From positions 620,001-684,000 of the forward strand of contig NZ_VKCZ01000019.1 of assembly GCF_009299835.1 (NCBI RefSeq): 64,000 nucleotides of DNA, in the 5' to 3' direction. The stretch's first letter is position 1, and every line of letters starts with the position of its first letter. Both the position numbers and the translations under genes were made by a program. The notes under the pieces were generated by a model, which ran no database searches, had not been told where the DNA came from, and was given only the letters and a program-made list of their open reading frames with translations. Shown one piece after another: positions 33,974-42,004 of the stretch. The stretch comes from Microlunatus speluncae. Its GTDB lineage: Bacteria > Actinomycetota > Actinomycetes > Propionibacteriales > Propionibacteriaceae.

Positions 33974-35068
33974 TTGATCGACTCGACACGCAGCATCGTC
34001 TACCGCGAGAGCGGGCGGTTCGCGGGCTGGCCGGCCAACTACGGGCTGTGGGGCTGGGGCGAGGAGGTGGTGTCGATCTTCATCGCGGGCTGGCTCGGCC
34101 CGGACACCGGGCTGCACCCGCGGGACAGGTCGCGGCCGTTCGTCCCGGTCGTCGCGCGGAGCCTGGACGGCGGCCGGACCTGGACCCATGAACCGTTCAC
34201 CGGCGTCGTGCCGGGCGGCGTCGAGACGCTGTCCGGGGACGAGCACGTCGACGAGGCCCTGCAGGTCGGGCCACGCCTCGACGCCGTCGAGTTCGTCGCG
34301 CCGGCCACAGCGGTGGACTTCACCGATCCGGAGACGATCGTGCTGGTCGCGCGGACCGGAATCGTCGACGGCGCCCGGTCCTGGTTCTACGTCAGCCGGG
34401 ATCACGCCAGGACCTGGTCCGGGCCGCACCCGATCGGCGAGTTCGGGCAACGCGCGGTCGCCGCGCGGACCGACGTCGCGCCGCTCGGCCGTCACGAGGC
34501 GCTGTTCCAGTTGACCACTGGGAAGGACGACGGCAGCGAAGGCCGCGTCCTCTCGGTGTGGACCGGCGACGGCGGCCGGACCTTCGAGCCGCGTGGCTGG
34601 GTCGGCCCGGACCCGGATGGCTGGGCGATCATGCCCTCCTCGCTCGTGCTGGACGACGGCACGATCCTCTGCGCCCGGCGCTGTGCGGGCGCCGGTGACG
34701 GGGTGACGAAGCCGCACTGGATCGATCTGTACGCGAGCGACGACGACGGCCGCAGCTGGCGCCCGGCGGGGACCCCGGTCCCGGACGCCGGCGCCGGGGG
34801 CAACCCGCCGGCCCTGGTCCGGTTGGTCGACGAGCGACTGGTGCTGGTCTACGGCAGCCGAGCCGTTCCGTACGGGCTCCGCGCGGTGATCAGCGATGAT
34901 CGTGGCGGGACCTGGAGCGAGACGGTGATCACCGACGACACCGCGGTCCGGGACATGGGCTACCCGCGGGCGATCACGATGGACGACGGCAGCGTGCTGG
35001 CCGTCTTCTACAGCAACGATGGCGACCGGTCGGAGCGCTTCATCGAAGCCGTACGGTGGGTGCCGTGA
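33974..35068 (+). CDS. Sialidase-like BNR/Asp-box protein
   Basis: The 364-residue protein contains Asp-box motifs typical of six-bladed neuraminidase propellers: RSLDGGRTWTHEP, SRDHARTWSG, ASDDDGRSWRP and SDDRGGTWSE. The WPANYGLWGWGEEVVSIF start lacks a signal peptide, so it may act on internalised oligosaccharides. The start codon is TTG at 33974. Its stop overlaps the GTG of the lyase gene, so both are expressed together; that pairing suggests removal and breakdown of a sialic-acid-like sugar, but the substrate is not proven. Confidence 0.8.
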   Translation: MIDSTRSIVYRESGRFAGWPANYGLWGWGEEVVSIFIAGWLGPDTGLHPRDRSRPFVPVVARSLDGGRTWTHEPFTGVVPGGVETLSGDEHVDEALQVGPRLDAVEFVAPATAVDFTDPETIVLVARTGIVDGARSWFYVSRDHARTWSGPHPIGEFGQRAVAARTDVAPLGRHEALFQLTTGKDDGSEGRVLSVWTGDGGRTFEPRGWVGPDPDGWAIMPSSLVLDDGTILCARRCAGAGDGVTKPHWIDLYASDDDGRSWRPAGTPVPDAGAGGNPPALVRLVDERLVLVYGSRAVPYGLRAVISDDRGGTWSETVITDDTAVRDMGYPRAITMDDGSVLAVFYSNDGDRSERFIEAVRWVP

Positions 35069-35916
35069 CGAGTCCCGTACCGATGGCGCCCTTGATCATC
35101 TCCGCCGTTCCGACGCCGTTCGACGACGACCTCCGGATCGACCGGGACGCCTTCGTCGAGCTGTTGGAACGGCTGCCGGATGATCATGCCGACGTCCTCG
35201 TGGCCGGCACGACCGGCGAGTTCCCGGCCCTCGAGCGGGCGGAACGTGATCAGTTGGTGGACCTGGCCGTCGACGTCCTCGGGCCCGACCGGGTGGTCGC
35301 CCACGTCGGCGCCGGCTCGCTGTACGAGGCGCACCGGCTGGCCGAGCACGCGACGTCGAGCGGAGTTCGCCGCGTCGCGCTGCTGACCCCGTACTATCTG
35401 CCGGCCGACGATCGGCAGGTCGTCGAGCACGCCCACTCCTTCGCGGCGGCTCATCCGGAGTTGCAGGTCTTTCCCTATCTGTTCCCCGACCGGACCGGGG
35501 TCGAGGTCGGCGCGGCGACGTTCCGGGCGCTGATGGAACCCGTGAACGTCGCCGGAGCCAAGCTGTCCGGCCGCGCCAACGACGACTTCGCGACGTTCGC
35601 CGGACTGATCCGCCCGGACCAGGCGCTCTACACCGGTGACGACTCCCGGCTGCCGGTGATCAGGGCCGACGGGGGAGCGGGCGTGGTGTCCGGCTGCTTC
35701 GCCGCCGCTCCGGAACTGATGTTGCGCCATCGCGACGATCAGGTCGAGATCCGGCGCATCGTCGGGCTACTCGGGCCGTCGATCGCACGGCAGAAGCTGG
35801 CCCTGCGGCTGGCGTCGGGCCGGCCGTGGCGGTCCCGGATGTCCCTGCCGGTGATCACGACCGACGTCACCGGCGAGATCGCGGCCCTCGTCGAACAGGC
35901 ACACCGGCTCGGGTAG
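35065..35916 (+). CDS. DHDPS/N-acetylneuraminate lyase-family aldolase
   Basis: The 283-residue protein has the family motif GTTGEFPAL, the downstream FPYLFPDRTG holding the catalytic Tyr, and AGAKLSGRA holding the Schiff-base Lys. Enzymes of this family split or form C-C bonds with pyruvate; the neighbouring sialidase favours a sialic-acid or other keto-sugar lyase over diaminopimelate synthesis. The start is the GTG at 35065 overlapping the sialidase stop. The stop codon lies in the first bases of a tRNA-derived repeat, so the C-terminus may have been changed by integration. Confidence 0.82.
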   Translation: MTSPVPMAPLIISAVPTPFDDDLRIDRDAFVELLERLPDDHADVLVAGTTGEFPALERAERDQLVDLAVDVLGPDRVVAHVGAGSLYEAHRLAEHATSSGVRRVALLTPYYLPADDRQVVEHAHSFAAAHPELQVFPYLFPDRTGVEVGAATFRALMEPVNVAGAKLSGRANDDFATFAGLIRPDQALYTGDDSRLPVIRADGGAGVVSGCFAAAPELMLRHRDDQVEIRRIVGLLGPSIARQKLALRLASGRPWRSRMSLPVITTDVTGEIAALVEQAHRLG

Positions 35917-35941
35917 CGCGGGTTCGAATCCCGTCGGGGCT
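35912..35941 (+). repeat. tRNA 3'-end remnant, candidate attachment site (copy 2)
   Basis: Thirty bases are identical to 5423-5452, including the T-arm and the acceptor 3' strand. Upstream is lyase coding sequence and no tRNA body, so this is also only a remnant. It differs from copy 1 immediately on both sides. It marks the right edge of the 30.5-kb segment between the copies. Confidence 0.75.
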
Positions 35942-36004
35942 GGGTGGACCGAGAAGACTGCGTCACATCCTAACCATGTGGCAGTCTGCGCACACCATTG
36001 CAGG

Positions 36005-36023
36005 TGAGGGTTACCTAACCTTA
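36005..36023 (+). promoter_or_regulatory. Candidate iron box (IdeR/DmdR/DtxR type)
   Basis: TGAGGGTTACCTAACCTTA matches the 19-bp DtxR-family consensus TTAGGTTAGSCTAACCTAA at 14 of 19 positions. It lies 89 bases upstream of the siderophore-binding lipoprotein gene. Iron-loaded repressor would shut the gene off when iron is plentiful. Confidence 0.75.
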
Positions 36024-36111
36024 GCTCCGCCCGCCTTCCCCGATGGCGCCACCGTTCACGACCTCGTACGCTCCGAGACCGCTGGCCCCTCGCCTCTAGA
36101 AGAAGAGAAAG

Positions 36112-37110
36112 ATGAGAACACCCATGAGCATCACCTCCCTGGGAAAGTTCGGCGCGGCCCTGACCGCCGCGCTGCTGAGCGCGACGCTCGTCCTCACTGC
36201 CTGCGGTAGCGACGCCAGGGACTCAGCCGGCGAAGTCAGCGAGACCCGCACCGTGCAGGCCGGCAACGGCGCCATCGAGGTCCCCGCCAACCCCCAGCGC
36301 ATCGCCACGATCGGCAATACGACGCTGCCGTTCATCGACCTCGGCGGGAAACCGATCGGTGTCACGGCGGAGCCGGACTCCGATGTCGCGCGGTTGCCCG
36401 AGGACCAGCAGGCGACGTACGCGTCCGCCACGATTCTCGCCGCCAGTGCCGACGAGGTCGACATGGAGAAACTCGCCAGCCTGAAGCCGGACCTCATCCT
36501 GGTTCAGGTGCCCGACGCCGAGTTCGAGGCGATCGCGAAGGAGCTCGAGGCGATCGCCCCGACCGTGTTCTACGGGCTCGACGTCGAGTGGAAGGAGCTC
36601 GCCGACGGAGTAGCCGAGGCCGGCAAGGTGGCGGATGCGCTCAGCCAACAGAAGGCGGAGTTCGAGGGTAAGGTCGCCAAGATCAAGGAGAGCTACGGCA
36701 AGATCATCGCCGACACCTCCTTCGTCGACGTCATCCGCTGGACGTCGTCCGACCCCGGAACGTTCGCCATCGCCGACATCGGATGCTCCGAGATCGCCAG
36801 GGAAGACGTCGGACTGGATCTCCCCGAGGCTGCCGACGGCGACGAACCCCTGGCCTGGACGCCCATGTCGTTCGAGCAGCTCAGCGAGCTGTCGAAGTAC
36901 GACGTGATCACCTACCCGGTCGACGCCGCGGGCAAGCCGACCGAGCCGTTCGTGCCGGTGATCGAGACGAACACGTGGAAGGCGCTGCCGGCCGTCACCT
37001 CCGGTCGCGCGCTCGGAGTCTTCTGCCCCGGTAACAACTCCTACGGAGCCGTCAACCGCTACCTGGACTCGCTCGACCTCGCCCTGGCAGCCCTCCCGGC
37101 CAAGCAGTGA
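36112..37110 (+). CDS. Iron-siderophore ABC transporter substrate-binding lipoprotein
   Basis: The 332-residue protein has a lipoprotein signal (ALLSATLVLTACGSDAR; lipid-modified Cys in LTAC) and a FepB/FhuD-like fold: VPANPQRIATIGNTTLPFID, LKPDLILVQVPDAEFEAIAK and GVFCPGNNSYGAVNRYLDSL. It captures ferric siderophore outside the membrane for an ABC permease that is not in the window. GAAGAGAAAG precedes the ATG at 36112. An iron box is upstream and an esterase gene follows, giving a small iron-uptake and release unit. Confidence 0.9.
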   Translation: MRTPMSITSLGKFGAALTAALLSATLVLTACGSDARDSAGEVSETRTVQAGNGAIEVPANPQRIATIGNTTLPFIDLGGKPIGVTAEPDSDVARLPEDQQATYASATILAASADEVDMEKLASLKPDLILVQVPDAEFEAIAKELEAIAPTVFYGLDVEWKELADGVAEAGKVADALSQQKAEFEGKVAKIKESYGKIIADTSFVDVIRWTSSDPGTFAIADIGCSEIAREDVGLDLPEAADGDEPLAWTPMSFEQLSELSKYDVITYPVDAAGKPTEPFVPVIETNTWKALPAVTSGRALGVFCPGNNSYGAVNRYLDSLDLALAALPAKQ

Positions 37111-37156
37111 GAACCCTCTCGCTGCCGGCGGCAGTCGGCTGGGACGAAGGGACGGG

Positions 37157-38347
37157 ATGAATCCCTTCGTCGAGAAGCTGGCGAGCGGTGAGTGGAGTCC
37201 GGAAAGGTTCAGACGGCAGCTGGAGGAGACGGGCGCCCCGCTCGTCGAGCGGGTCTCGGCGACCGAGGTGGACGTGACGTTCGCCGACGAGCCGGGCGAC
37301 AACACGGCGGTCGCGCTCGGGGTCGTCATCGGCCCCAGAATCGGCTTCAACCTGATCGACCCGGAGTTCTCGTCGGTGGCTGGGACGCCGTTTCACGTTC
37401 TGACCCTGCGGATGCGTTCCGACCTGCGCTTCTCGTACGTGTTCTCGCGGTCCGGGCCGACAGGGGAGGAGCGGCATCCGGACCCGTTCAATCCGCCGCC
37501 GGCATTCTCGGAGTGCTCGGTGGAGAGGTTCTCCGGGGCCTCGGTGGCGGCGCTGCCCGATGCGGTGCCGTTGCCCGGGCTCGACCAGGCCGAAGCGCGG
37601 CCGGCTCCGGCCGCGGAACCGGCGGTGTTGACGAGCGAGTTGCTGGGAGACGACCGTCGTGTCTGGGTCTCGCTGCCCCCGGGTGACCTTTCGGACGCGG
37701 GCCTGCTGCCGTACGTGATCCACCTGGACGGGACGCCGGAGCACAGCGCGCCGAGCGTGCGTGATGTCCTGGTCGAGGCGGGACTGATCCGACCCTGTGT
37801 GGTGGTCCTCGTCGAGAATGCCGGACCGCAGCGCGACGGGGAACTGCTCTGCAATCCCGCGTTCTCCCGGATGCTGGTCGAGGAACTGGTGCCGTGGCTG
37901 CACCACCGTCTGCGTCTTGAGGGTCTGGCGCTCTCGCGGGAACCCGCCGATGTGGCGCTGGCCGGTGAGAGCTTCGGCGGACTGTGCGCCGGATGGACGG
38001 CGCTGCACCACCCGACCACCTTCGGCAACGCCATCCTCCAGTCCCCGTCGTGTGGGTACCACCCTGACCTCACCTGGGGCACCGGGGCCCGTGAGCTGCT
38101 GCGCCGCACCCCCGTACCGACGCTGATCGCCGACTACCTCGCCGCGGAGACGGCGCCGATCCGCATCTTCCACGACGTGGGCGAACTGGAGAGCTCGAAC
38201 ACCCACAGCCGTTGGCTGGACCACGTGCTCACTCAGAAGGGTTACGACACCAGGTACCGAGAGTTCGCCGGGGGACACGACTACGCCTGGTGGCGCGGAC
38301 TCTTCGCCGAGGCCCTGCAGTGGTGCTTCCCGCTCAAGGCGTCGTGA
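37157..38347 (+). CDS. Enterochelin-esterase-like hydrolase (Fes family)
   Basis: The 396-residue protein has an N-terminal Fes-type beta domain (about 1-150, GTPFHVLTLRMRSDLRFSYV) and an alpha/beta hydrolase with nucleophile elbow ALAGESFGGLCAGW and the base in FAGGHDYAWW. Such enzymes hydrolyse siderophore esters to release iron in the cytoplasm. It lies 46 bases after the binding lipoprotein and is probably co-transcribed under the iron box. The catecholate type of substrate is inferred from the family. Confidence 0.88.
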   Translation: MNPFVEKLASGEWSPERFRRQLEETGAPLVERVSATEVDVTFADEPGDNTAVALGVVIGPRIGFNLIDPEFSSVAGTPFHVLTLRMRSDLRFSYVFSRSGPTGEERHPDPFNPPPAFSECSVERFSGASVAALPDAVPLPGLDQAEARPAPAAEPAVLTSELLGDDRRVWVSLPPGDLSDAGLLPYVIHLDGTPEHSAPSVRDVLVEAGLIRPCVVVLVENAGPQRDGELLCNPAFSRMLVEELVPWLHHRLRLEGLALSREPADVALAGESFGGLCAGWTALHHPTTFGNAILQSPSCGYHPDLTWGTGARELLRRTPVPTLIADYLAAETAPIRIFHDVGELESSNTHSRWLDHVLTQKGYDTRYREFAGGHDYAWWRGLFAEALQWCFPLKAS

Positions 38348-38377
38348 ACCGCGGGTCCCTCGGTCCGGTTGAACCTC

Positions 38378-39343
38378 CTAGGGCAGGTCAGAGCCGGGTG
38401 CTGATTGGCTGGTCGCGCGGAACTCGCTGGGGCTGAGGCCGATACTGCGACGGAAGGTGCGGGCGAGATGCTGGCCCGAGCTGAAGCCGACCTCGATCGC
38501 GATCGCGGTGATCGTGAGGTCGCTGGTAGTGAGAAGTTGCCTGGCCCGGTTGAGCTTGCGATCGGTCTGGTACTCGTGTGGCCCTCGACCGAGCTCCGCG
38601 GAGAAGAGGGCGGCGAGGTAGTTGGGGGCCAGCCCGACCCTCGCCGCGAGAGTCCTGAGCGGCCAGTTGTGCGCGTACTCGCGATCAAGAAGGTGCTGCA
38701 CCTCCTGGACGGCCGGGTGGCAGCCGATGGTGCGTACCGGGCCGGATCGGACCAGCCGGCGCGTCAACTCGAGGACGATGCGGTCCAGTGCGAGGGACAG
38801 TCCGGTCCCGAGTTGCTGCTGCGCGGTGGTGACCTCGTTGATCAACTGGGCGAAGGGATCGACGAGGCGGGCGGCGTCGCGCAGGTGGACCACCGGCTCG
38901 GGTACGGTCCACAACGGCCGGAGCTCGGGCTGCCGCTCCAGCGATCGGGCGGGATCGAAGGCTGCATAGGTGAAATGGATGTTCGCGCCCGGATGCTCGG
39001 CCATCGCGTGCACCGTGTCCGGAGCGACGCCGAGGAGATCTCCGGGCCGGACGGTCCAGGTCCGGTTGTCGGCCCGCCAGCGGGTGACGCCGTGCAACTG
39101 GAGGTAGAACTCCCAGGTCGGGTGATCATGATCGTCGATCATGAACCGGTGCGGCGCCCACTGCTCACCGGCGTGGAGCAGCCCTGACCCGGCGAGGTCG
39201 TGGACGTCGGCGGCGAATCCCGCGCGCAGATAGCGCGGCCGGGTCAGGGCCGGGGCCGCAGCGAAGGCCCGCGCTCGAGGATCGATCTGGCCAGTGTCAG
39301 GTGACACCTGAAGATCGTGCACGATCTCCTGCACATCGTGCAA
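38378..39343 (-). CDS. AraC-family transcriptional regulator
   Basis: The 321-residue protein has a cupin-like sensing domain (HPTWEFYLQLHGVTRWRADN, RPGDLLGVAPDTVHAM) and a C-terminal double helix-turn-helix (WPLRTLAARVGLAPNYLAAL, then LTITAIAIEVGFSSGQHLAR). The cupin probably binds a sugar or small acid. It is divergent from the phytanoyl-CoA dioxygenase-like gene, whose start is 29 bases away, so it likely controls that gene and itself. It is convergent with the esterase gene. Confidence 0.88.
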   Translation of the reverse strand: MHDVQEIVHDLQVSPDTGQIDPRARAFAAAPALTRPRYLRAGFAADVHDLAGSGLLHAGEQWAPHRFMIDDHDHPTWEFYLQLHGVTRWRADNRTWTVRPGDLLGVAPDTVHAMAEHPGANIHFTYAAFDPARSLERQPELRPLWTVPEPVVHLRDAARLVDPFAQLINEVTTAQQQLGTGLSLALDRIVLELTRRLVRSGPVRTIGCHPAVQEVQHLLDREYAHNWPLRTLAARVGLAPNYLAALFSAELGRGPHEYQTDRKLNRARQLLTTSDLTITAIAIEVGFSSGQHLARTFRRSIGLSPSEFRATSQSAPGSDLP

Positions 39344-39372
39344 GACCGCGGCCGGTCCGCACTGACAGGCTC

Positions 39373-40239
39373 ATGATCATGCAGCAGCCTTCGACGTCAC
39401 CTCAGCTGACCGACTCGCAGCAACGCCTGTTGCCTGCCCGCGCGGACGTGCAGTCCTACCGAGAGCACGGGTTCTGGATCTCCCCGGTGATCATTCCGGA
39501 CGACGTCCTCGACGCCGCCGAGCGCGGCATGCAGCGCTACTACGCGGGAGACCTGGACAGCACCGGAATCCACCCGGCCGGCTGGGCCCCCGAGGTCGGC
39601 ACCGGGCTACGCAAGAACGACTACTCGTCGCTGTGCGTCGACGAACTCGCGGCGCTCGTCCGGCACCCGATGATCGGCGCCACCGCCGCGGCACTGTCCG
39701 GGGCCGCCGGGATCCGGCTCTGGCATGATCAACTGCTGTACAAGCCGAGCGACGACGGCGACGGCAAGGTCAACGTCGGTTGGCACACCGACCGGCAGTA
39801 CTGGGAATCCTGCACGTCGACCGAGATGCTGACGGCGTGGGTGGCCTTCCACGACGTCGATCCCGAGGGAGGATCGGTCGGTTTCCTCGACCGGAGCCAC
39901 ACCTGGGACGTCACCGGTCTGGACTTCTTCAGCCAAGACCTCGCCGGCCTGGAGGACTCGATCCGGGCCCAAGGATTCTCGTTCGATCTTCGTGCCACCA
40001 CCATGAAGCGTGGCCAGGTCAGCTTCCACCATTGCCGGACCGTCCACGGCAGCGGCGCCAACCGGAGCGGCGCGCCCCGGCGTTCGCTGGCGATCCACCT
40101 GCAGCCGACCGACAATCGGCCCTTGGTCCGCGCGGACGGTCAGGTCGACCCCCACACCAACACCCGGCTGGCGCGTCAGACCGACGGCCTGCCCGACTTC
40201 GGTGAGGAACGCCTCTTCCCACTGCTGTGGGGACGATGA
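39373..40239 (+). CDS. Phytanoyl-CoA dioxygenase family protein
   Basis: The 288-residue protein has the double-stranded beta-helix iron site: GWHTDRQYWES gives the HxD pair, and FHHCRTVHGSGAN gives the distal His, followed by RRSLAIHL with the 2-oxoglutarate-binding Arg. It hydroxylates an unknown substrate using Fe(II), oxygen and 2-oxoglutarate. The context (AraC cupin regulator) suggests a sugar or small metabolite. The start at 39373 follows the promoter shared with the AraC gene. Confidence 0.88.
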   Translation: MIMQQPSTSPQLTDSQQRLLPARADVQSYREHGFWISPVIIPDDVLDAAERGMQRYYAGDLDSTGIHPAGWAPEVGTGLRKNDYSSLCVDELAALVRHPMIGATAAALSGAAGIRLWHDQLLYKPSDDGDGKVNVGWHTDRQYWESCTSTEMLTAWVAFHDVDPEGGSVGFLDRSHTWDVTGLDFFSQDLAGLEDSIRAQGFSFDLRATTMKRGQVSFHHCRTVHGSGANRSGAPRRSLAIHLQPTDNRPLVRADGQVDPHTNTRLARQTDGLPDFGEERLFPLLWGR

Positions 40240-40511
40240 GCGCACGCCACGTCCGCTGCATCCGTGCCGCTTTCAATCCAGGAATGGCCGGATCGGTCCG
40301 AGACCGTCCGATCACCATCGTCGCGAGTCAGGGGCCGGCAGAGATCTGCCGGCAAGCAGCATGGCCGGAGTGCTCCCTGGATCAGTGGGCGGGATTCGAT
40401 CTTGGCCTCGTTCGTGGCTCCCATCGATCGACAGATCCTTGCCGTCCGTCCTCGGTCAGCCGTAGACGGAGCTGCCGGAGTTGGCGGCACAGTGTCTGGG
40501 CCTGGTGGGGG

Positions 40512-40691
40512 TCAGACCGGTCCGGGTTTCGTCGTTGAGTGCTCGACCTCGGGCCAGGCGGCGTCGACATGGTCCCGGCCGAGCTGGGTCACCCGGAGAA
40601 GGGTTCGGCGCCCGCGGCCGCGGGCGCCGTCGCGGATGCTCAGTCCGTCCGCTGGGAGAGACTCGAGGTGGCGGGTAACGGTTTGCGGCCG
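40512..40691 (-). pseudogene. Possible MarR-like winged-helix remnant
   Basis: Minus-strand codons read RPQTVTRHLESLPADGLSIR then GRRTLLRVTQLGRDHVDAAW, like the recognition helix and wing of MarR proteins (VTRHLxxLExxGLxxRR...RTxxVxLTxxG). There is no N-terminal helix bundle and no start. Its upstream part overlaps the small membrane protein gene in another frame, so one of the two is a relic. Confidence 0.4.
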
Positions 40692-40840
40692 GGTCTGATC
40701 AGACGATCCAAGCTGCGAGTCAGCAGCATCGCGACTATCCCCACCACGGCGAGCACAACCATCGTCAGGCCCAGCCACAGAGCCGAACGAGCCAAGCGCT
40801 GCTCCAACTCGCGATCGTGCTTCTTCCAGTCGTACCCCAT
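40640..40840 (-). CDS. Small membrane protein
   Basis: The 66-residue protein starts MGYDWKKHDRELEQRLARSA, has one strong membrane helix (LWLGLTMVVLAVVGIVAMLL) and a basic C-terminal tail. GGGG lies just before the ATG. Function unknown. It overlaps a MarR-like remnant by about 50 bases at its 3' end. Confidence 0.5.
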   Translation of the reverse strand: MGYDWKKHDRELEQRLARSALWLGLTMVVLAVVGIVAMLLTRSLDRLIRPGRKPLPATSSLSQRTD

Positions 40841-40950
40841 CACCCCCACGGTAGAGAGCAACGGCGCGGCCCGGCTCAAACGGCGTGCATCTAGCCGGTA
40901 GCCGCATCCGTATGCGCGGATACATGTGCGGAACTTCTATGCACCCAACG

Positions 40951-40987
40951 TGTTGTATTTACCCAACACTGTTGTATTCTTCCAACA
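40951..40987 (+). promoter_or_regulatory. Two tandem 18-bp palindromes overlapping the start of a three-gene operon
   Basis: TGTTGTATTTACCCAACA (40951-40968) and TGTTGTATTCTTCCAACA (40970-40987) are direct copies, each with inverted TGTTG/CAACA ends. The second ends on the first base of the ATG at 40987. No Shine-Dalgarno sequence is seen, so the mRNA is probably leaderless and the palindromes cover the promoter. They fit autoregulation by the HTH protein in the operon. Confidence 0.75.
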
Positions 40988-41244
40988 TGGCGGCGGGTCG
41001 GCACTCGAAGAAGGAAGTTGCGGAGGCCCTACGAGGGCTGCCGGATCACTTCATCGTGGTGGCGACCGATGCCGGGCATCGGTGGGGTTATGTCGAGTGC
41101 ACGGTGTGTGGTGATCGGCTGAGCATCTGGTCGACGCCGCGCAGCCCCGGGAATCACGCGAAGGACATTGCCCGGTTCGCGGCGCGGCACGAGCACCCGG
41201 AACGGAAGAAGAAGACCGAGCAGGAGAAGGAGGGCGGATCGTGA
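40987..41244 (+). CDS. Small first protein of a toxin-antitoxin-like operon
   Basis: The 85-residue protein begins MAAGRHSKKEVAEALRGLPD and has a YVECTVCGDRL CxxC motif followed by TPRSPGNHAKDIARFAARHE and a highly charged tail (RKKKTEQEKEGGS). Size and the basic N-terminal helix recall HicA-type RNA-binding toxins, but the CxxC is unlike them, so the family is open. It is translated from a leaderless start inside an operator and overlaps the HTH gene by 4 bases. Confidence 0.7.
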   Translation: MAAGRHSKKEVAEALRGLPDHFIVVATDAGHRWGYVECTVCGDRLSIWSTPRSPGNHAKDIARFAARHEHPERKKKTEQEKEGGS

Positions 41245-41747
41245 CAACGACATATGAGTTCACCGCGGTGCTGGACCGGCCGGTCGTGACCGATGCCGAT
41301 CATGACCGGCTGTTCGAGGCCGGGCTGGACGACACCACCCCGGAAGGGGCCCGGCTGCATGTGCACCGGGAGGCCGAGCGGCTGCTGGACGCGATCCAGT
41401 CGGTCATCGGCGATAGCCGGCGGGCCGGGTTCGAGGTCGTCGGCCTGGACGTGGAAGACCTGGTGACGATCGAGACGATCGCCGAACGGATCGGCCGGAC
41501 GTATGAGTCGGTGCGGTTGTGGAAGACGGGCCGGCGCGGCCCGGGCGGCTTCCCGGAGCCGGTGAACACGGGCGGGTTCGGCCTGTACCGGTGGAGCGAG
41601 GTTAGGGCCTGGCTGACCGCCCACGGCCACGGCGCCGAGCTGCCCGACCTCGCCGACGAGCAACTCCTCGCGGCGGCCGATCACCTGTTGCGGGCCCGGG
41701 CGCTGGCCGGCGACGGCTGGCCGGCCCTGGCCCACCTCGCCGCATGA
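41241..41747 (+). CDS. Helix-turn-helix protein, candidate antitoxin/regulator
   Basis: The 168-residue protein has an N-terminal antitoxin-like beta/alpha region (YEFTAVLDRPVVTDADHDRL, ARLHVHREAERLLDAIQSVI) and a helix-turn-helix of MerR/phage type (TIETIAERIGRTYESVRLWK followed by TGRRGPGGFPEPV and YRWSEVRAWL). The GTG start overlaps the stop of the first gene, and its own stop overlaps the next start. It is the likely protein binding the tandem palindromes. A known family is not claimed. Confidence 0.78.
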   Translation: MTTTYEFTAVLDRPVVTDADHDRLFEAGLDDTTPEGARLHVHREAERLLDAIQSVIGDSRRAGFEVVGLDVEDLVTIETIAERIGRTYESVRLWKTGRRGPGGFPEPVNTGGFGLYRWSEVRAWLTAHGHGAELPDLADEQLLAAADHLLRARALAGDGWPALAHLAA

Positions 41748-41866
41748 CCACGACACCGTGCCGTGTCGCCTGTCTGCCGCTGCTGAACGCCTCGCACGAG
41801 TGCACCGAGTGCGGCGCACACATCGCCGAGCCGCACGCGTCGGGCTGTCCGGCCGGCCAAGACTGA
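41744..41866 (+). CDS. 40-residue cysteine-rich protein, third gene of the operon
   Basis: The ATG at 41744 overlaps the HTH stop (ATGA). The peptide is MTTTPCRVACLPLLNASHEC followed by TECGAHIAEPHASGCPAGQD, with five cysteines and two histidines, a probable zinc knuckle. It is too short for most gene finders, but the tight coupling and non-random composition support it. Its role might be a cofactor or regulator of the toxin-like pair. Confidence 0.6.
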   Translation: MTTTPCRVACLPLLNASHECTECGAHIAEPHASGCPAGQD

Positions 41867-42004
41867 AGGCCCGCCCCTTGGTCGGATCAAGATCATCGAG
41901 GTCAAGATCGCCGGGTGGGAGTTCAGCCAGCGCAGCGCGACAGTGCCCGTTCGATTCGCGGCGAGGATCCACGGCGCCGGCTGCTGATCGCTTCCGGGCG
42001 TGGC

